Notes under the pieces: model-generated
What the model was told of the DNA's origin: nothing
Seen by the model: the letters and a program-made list of their open reading frames with translations, nothing else
Database searches by the model: none
Part shown: positions 5,057 through 7,352 of the stretch, one piece after another
Layout: each line of letters begins with the position of its first letter
Numbering within the stretch: the first letter of the stretch is position 1
NCBI GenBank assembly: GCA_051009015.1
Contig: JBPCWZ010000181.1
Coordinates: 1-7,352, forward strand
Direction of reading: 5' to 3'
Length of the DNA stretch: 7,352 nucleotides
Origin: JAHRAH01 sp051009015
Lineage (GTDB): Bacteria; Pseudomonadota; Gammaproteobacteria; Tethybacterales; Persebacteraceae
Made by a program: the position numbers and the translations under genes

Positions 5057-6226
5057 ATGCAGTTTAACGAAACACAGCGGATGATTCGCGAGCATGCGGC
5101 GAGGTTTGCCCGCGACAAACTCCTGCCCAATGCCGCGCCCCTGGACCGCGGCGAAGGGGAGAAGGAATATTTGCAAAACCTGCGCGAGTTGGCGGCGATG
5201 GGTTTTAATGGCATCGCCGTTGATAACACATACGGCGGCGCGCAAGCCGGGGCGGTCGCTTATGCCCTTGCCGTTTTTGAGTTGGCAAAGGCATGCGCAT
5301 CCACAACCGTCGCCGTCAGCGTTACCAATATGGCGGCGGAAGTCGTGCAGGCGGTCGGCAACGAAGCGCAAAAAAACAAATACCTGCCGCCCCTTATGCG
5401 CGGCGATTTTGCCGCGGCGAGTTTTTGCCTTAGCGAATCCGGCGCGGGATCCGACCCGGCTGCAATGCGCACCCGCGCCGAAAAAGACGGCGAAGGGTTT
5501 GTTTTGCACGGGGCAAAACAATGGATAAGCAGCGCCAAAATTGCCGGTTTCTTTTTGGTCTGGGCTGTGACCGACAAGCAAGCGGCGCGCGGGCGCGGCA
5601 TCAGTTGTTTTATTGTGGAAAGCAACAGCGAAGGAGTGTCCATCGGTCCCGATGTTGACAAGATGGGACAGCGCGGTTCGCCGACCAACGAAGTGGTTTT
5701 TGACGGCGTCAGAGTCGGCGCGGAAAGTTTGCTTGGCGAACTTAATGGCGGTTATGCCATTGCCATGCGCGAGTTGTTTGGCGGGCGCATCGGAGTGGCG
5801 GCGATGGCGCTTGGCATTGCCGATGCCGCATTATCAACGGCGCGCGATTATATGCTGGTGCGCGAGCAGCACGGCAAAAAACTCGCCGGTCATCAGGGTT
5901 TGCGCTGGATGTTTGCCGAGCGGCGCGCCGAGACCGAAGCGGCTTTTTGGCTGATGATTCGCGCAGCAACACTTAAGGATGACGGCGAGGATTTTATTAC
6001 CGAAGCGGCGATGGCGAAATATCTGGCGGCGCAAGCCGGAGAGCGCGCCTGCCGCGATGCTTTGCAACTTCACGGCGGTTATGGTTATATGCGCGATTTG
6101 CCGCTGGAAAGATACTGCCGCGACATTCGCATCGCCGCCATCTACGAAGGCAGCGACGAGATGCAAAAAAACATCATCGCCCGCCAGTTATTAAAACAGG
6201 GAGAACAAGGAGAGACCAAACAATGA
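5057..6226 (+). CDS. Acyl-CoA dehydrogenase, short-chain-like
   Basis: A 389-residue FAD flavoenzyme that introduces the alpha-beta double bond into an acyl-CoA and passes electrons to ETF. The first family signature CLSESGAGSDPAA spans 124-136, with KQWISSA following. The second, QLHGGYGYMRDLPLERYCRD, is intact. Catalytic base Glu364 lies in IYEGS, the position used by short- and medium-chain and 2-methyl-branched enzymes, not the shifted Glu of isovaleryl-CoA or long-chain enzymes. The segment KMGQRGSPTNEVVFDGVRV is typical. The chain or branch preferred cannot be read from sequence. The gene begins four bases after the thiolase stop and overlaps the hydratase start. ATG 5057 is chosen from homology despite an SD only one base away; no better in-frame start is seen. 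Confidence 0.93.
   Translation: MQFNETQRMIREHAARFARDKLLPNAAPLDRGEGEKEYLQNLRELAAMGFNGIAVDNTYGGAQAGAVAYALAVFELAKACASTTVAVSVTNMAAEVVQAVGNEAQKNKYLPPLMRGDFAAASFCLSESGAGSDPAAMRTRAEKDGEGFVLHGAKQWISSAKIAGFFLVWAVTDKQAARGRGISCFIVESNSEGVSIGPDVDKMGQRGSPTNEVVFDGVRVGAESLLGELNGGYAIAMRELFGGRIGVAAMALGIADAALSTARDYMLVREQHGKKLAGHQGLRWMFAERRAETEAAFWLMIRAATLKDDGEDFITEAAMAKYLAAQAGERACRDALQLHGGYGYMRDLPLERYCRDIRIAAIYEGSDEMQKNIIARQLLKQGEQGETKQ
6207..6212 (+). promoter_or_regulatory. Ribosome binding site of the enoyl-CoA hydratase gene
   Basis: AAGGAG lies inside the end of the dehydrogenase gene, ten bases before ATG 6223. It supports 6223 over the next in-frame ATG at 6238. Confidence 0.6.
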
Positions 6227-6996
6227 CCGACATCATAATGACAACGCACGGCGGCGCGGCGCTCGTCCGCCTCAACCGCCCGCAAAAACTTAACGCTCTT
6301 AACGCCAACCTGATGGCGGAACTGAACGCCGCGCTTGACTGCGCCGAAGAAGACGACACTATCGGCGCGATAGTGATAACCGGCGATGCCCGCGCCTTTG
6401 CCGCCGGGGCGGATATCGCCGAAATGGCAAAGTTGCCGACCTTCGCCGCCGCGATGAAAAGCGGATTGATTAGCAAAGATTGGGAGCGCGTGTGCAAATG
6501 CCAAAAGCCGGTGATAGCGGCGGTCGGCGGTTTTGCACTCGGCGGCGGCTGCGAACTTGCAATGATGTGCGATTTTATTATCGCGGCGGACACGGCAAAG
6601 TTTTCGCAACCGGAAATAACCATCGGCACAACCCCCGGCGCCGGAGGGTCGCAAAGAATGGCGCGCGCGGCGGGCAAGGCGAAGACGATGGAAATGTGTT
6701 TGACCGGGAGGATGATGGATGCCGAAGAAGCCGAACGATGCGGCATCGTCGCCCGCATCGTCCCGGCGGACAAGTTGGAAGAAGAAGCGATAAAAACGGC
6801 GCAAAAAATAGCAAGCTTTTCGCAGCCGGTCGTGCGAATGATAAAGGCGGCGGTAAATGCCGCCTTTGAAACAACGCTAAACGCAGGCGTCAAACAAGAG
6901 CGCCAGTTATTCCACGCGACTTTCGCATTGCAAGACCGCACCGAAGGAATGCGCGCCTTCACCGAAAAACGCCCGCCAAAATTCCAAAACAAATAA
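6223..6996 (+). CDS. Enoyl-CoA hydratase (crotonase family)
   Basis: A 257-residue crotonase-fold enzyme that adds water across the double bond of a 2-enoyl-CoA to give the 3-hydroxyacyl-CoA. Both catalytic glutamates are present, Glu111 (GGGCELAMMCD) and Glu131 (SQPEITIGTTPGAGGSQR), 20 residues apart as in rat hydratase (144 and 164). The oxyanion-hole parts AAGAD (60-64) and Gly108 are intact, as is the N-terminal LNRPQKLNALN. With both Glu present, hydratase activity is more likely than isomerase or dehalogenase activity. It overlaps the dehydrogenase stop as ATGA, so it should be translationally coupled and act on that enzyme's product. Substrate chain length is not predictable. Confidence 0.94.
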   Translation: MTDIIMTTHGGAALVRLNRPQKLNALNANLMAELNAALDCAEEDDTIGAIVITGDARAFAAGADIAEMAKLPTFAAAMKSGLISKDWERVCKCQKPVIAAVGGFALGGGCELAMMCDFIIAADTAKFSQPEITIGTTPGAGGSQRMARAAGKAKTMEMCLTGRMMDAEEAERCGIVARIVPADKLEEEAIKTAQKIASFSQPVVRMIKAAVNAAFETTLNAGVKQERQLFHATFALQDRTEGMRAFTEKRPPKFQNK

Positions 6997-7011
6997 CCCC
7001 CTTAATCGGCA

Positions 7012-7352
7012 ATGGACAAGCGCAAGCCATCCATGACAATGGGGGAAAGGGCGAACAATACGCTTGGCTTGGGCGCGGTTTCCGTGCTCGTGGCAGGCGT
7101 GTCGGGCTTTTGGGCTTATTTTGTGGCGGAGTCGCTTATTTCCCCAGGCGACCTGCCGAGCAGTGTGGTTATTATTTGGATTGTGCTGGTGTTCTTGCTG
7201 GGGCGTTTGGTTTTTCTTGTTGCTGCTTATGCGCGGGCGTGGTTTGTGGTAACAGAGAAAGATGCGCTGCGGCGCGGCATGGTTGAAGGTGGCGCGGACC
7301 ACATTGTTTTGGTTGCTCTTCTTTGCATTATTTCGTTGATAGTGCAAACCGC
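7012..7352 (+). CDS. Partial multi-pass membrane protein, runs off the right edge
   Basis: From ATG 7012 the frame is open for 113 codons to the window end without a stop. The N-terminus is polar and basic (MDKRKPSMTMGERANN). Hydrophobic segments follow at about 17-39, 52-80 and 97-113, linked by short polar loops (ESLISPGDLPS and TEKDALRRGMVEGGADH), giving at least three membrane passes. The pattern of charge and hydrophobicity supports real coding sequence, but I do not recognise the family. The gene starts 15 bases after the hydratase stop with no terminator between, so it may belong to the operon. No SD is clear before 7012; ATG 7033 and 7039 are in-frame alternatives. Confidence 0.6.
   Translation, partial: MDKRKPSMTMGERANNTLGLGAVSVLVAGVSGFWAYFVAESLISPGDLPSSVVIIWIVLVFLLGRLVFLVAAYARAWFVVTEKDALRRGMVEGGADHIVLVALLCIISLIVQT

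Noticed and set aside
6907..7347. 146-codon - strand frame opposite the end of the window
   Set aside because: Its translation is low-complexity (many Asn, His, Gln and Arg), and it overlaps the hydratase end and a + strand frame with clear membrane-protein character.

Overview
The window reads as bacterial chromosomal DNA. Gene order, Shine-Dalgarno (SD) sites, sigma70-like promoters and enzyme families all suggest a proteobacterium, but I cannot name a genus. Every supported gene lies on the + strand. I see no tRNA, rRNA, CRISPR array, insertion sequence or phage gene.

Layout. Bases 1-227 are an intergenic leader packed with stem-loops, ending in a TATAAT box and an SD site. Next comes mmsA (228-1769), a CoA-acylating (methyl)malonate-semialdehyde dehydrogenase. 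A gap of 135 bases carries a near-consensus promoter whose predicted transcript would start almost on the ATG of a GntR/FCD-family regulator (1905-2642). An aldo/keto reductase follows (core 2745-3722, possible start at 2646). A gap of 178 bases (3723-3900) holds a weak terminator-like hairpin, three short palindromes and a TATAAT box. It precedes a tightly packed set: acetyl-CoA acetyltransferase-type thiolase (3901-5052), acyl-CoA dehydrogenase (5057-6226) and enoyl-CoA hydratase (6223-6996, overlapping as ATGA). Sixteen bases or fewer after it, a multi-pass membrane protein starts (7012) and runs off the right edge.

How the genes may work together. Thiolase, acyl-CoA dehydrogenase and hydratase supply three of the four chemical steps of a beta-oxidation-type spiral; the 3-hydroxyacyl-CoA dehydrogenase is not in the window. 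With MmsA, this fits branched-chain amino acid or short-chain acyl-CoA catabolism ending in propionyl-CoA and acetyl-CoA. A second reading is equally open: MmsA, the GntR regulator and the reductase could form a sugar, sugar-acid or polyol module (MmsA is also the IolA enzyme of inositol breakdown), sitting beside a separate acyl-CoA operon.

All complete enzymes retain their catalytic residues and look functional. I found no clearly undescribed system. The most unusual signals are the serial hairpins upstream of mmsA, two candidate leaderless promoters, the palindrome cluster before the thiolase gene, and an unresolved start site for the reductase.
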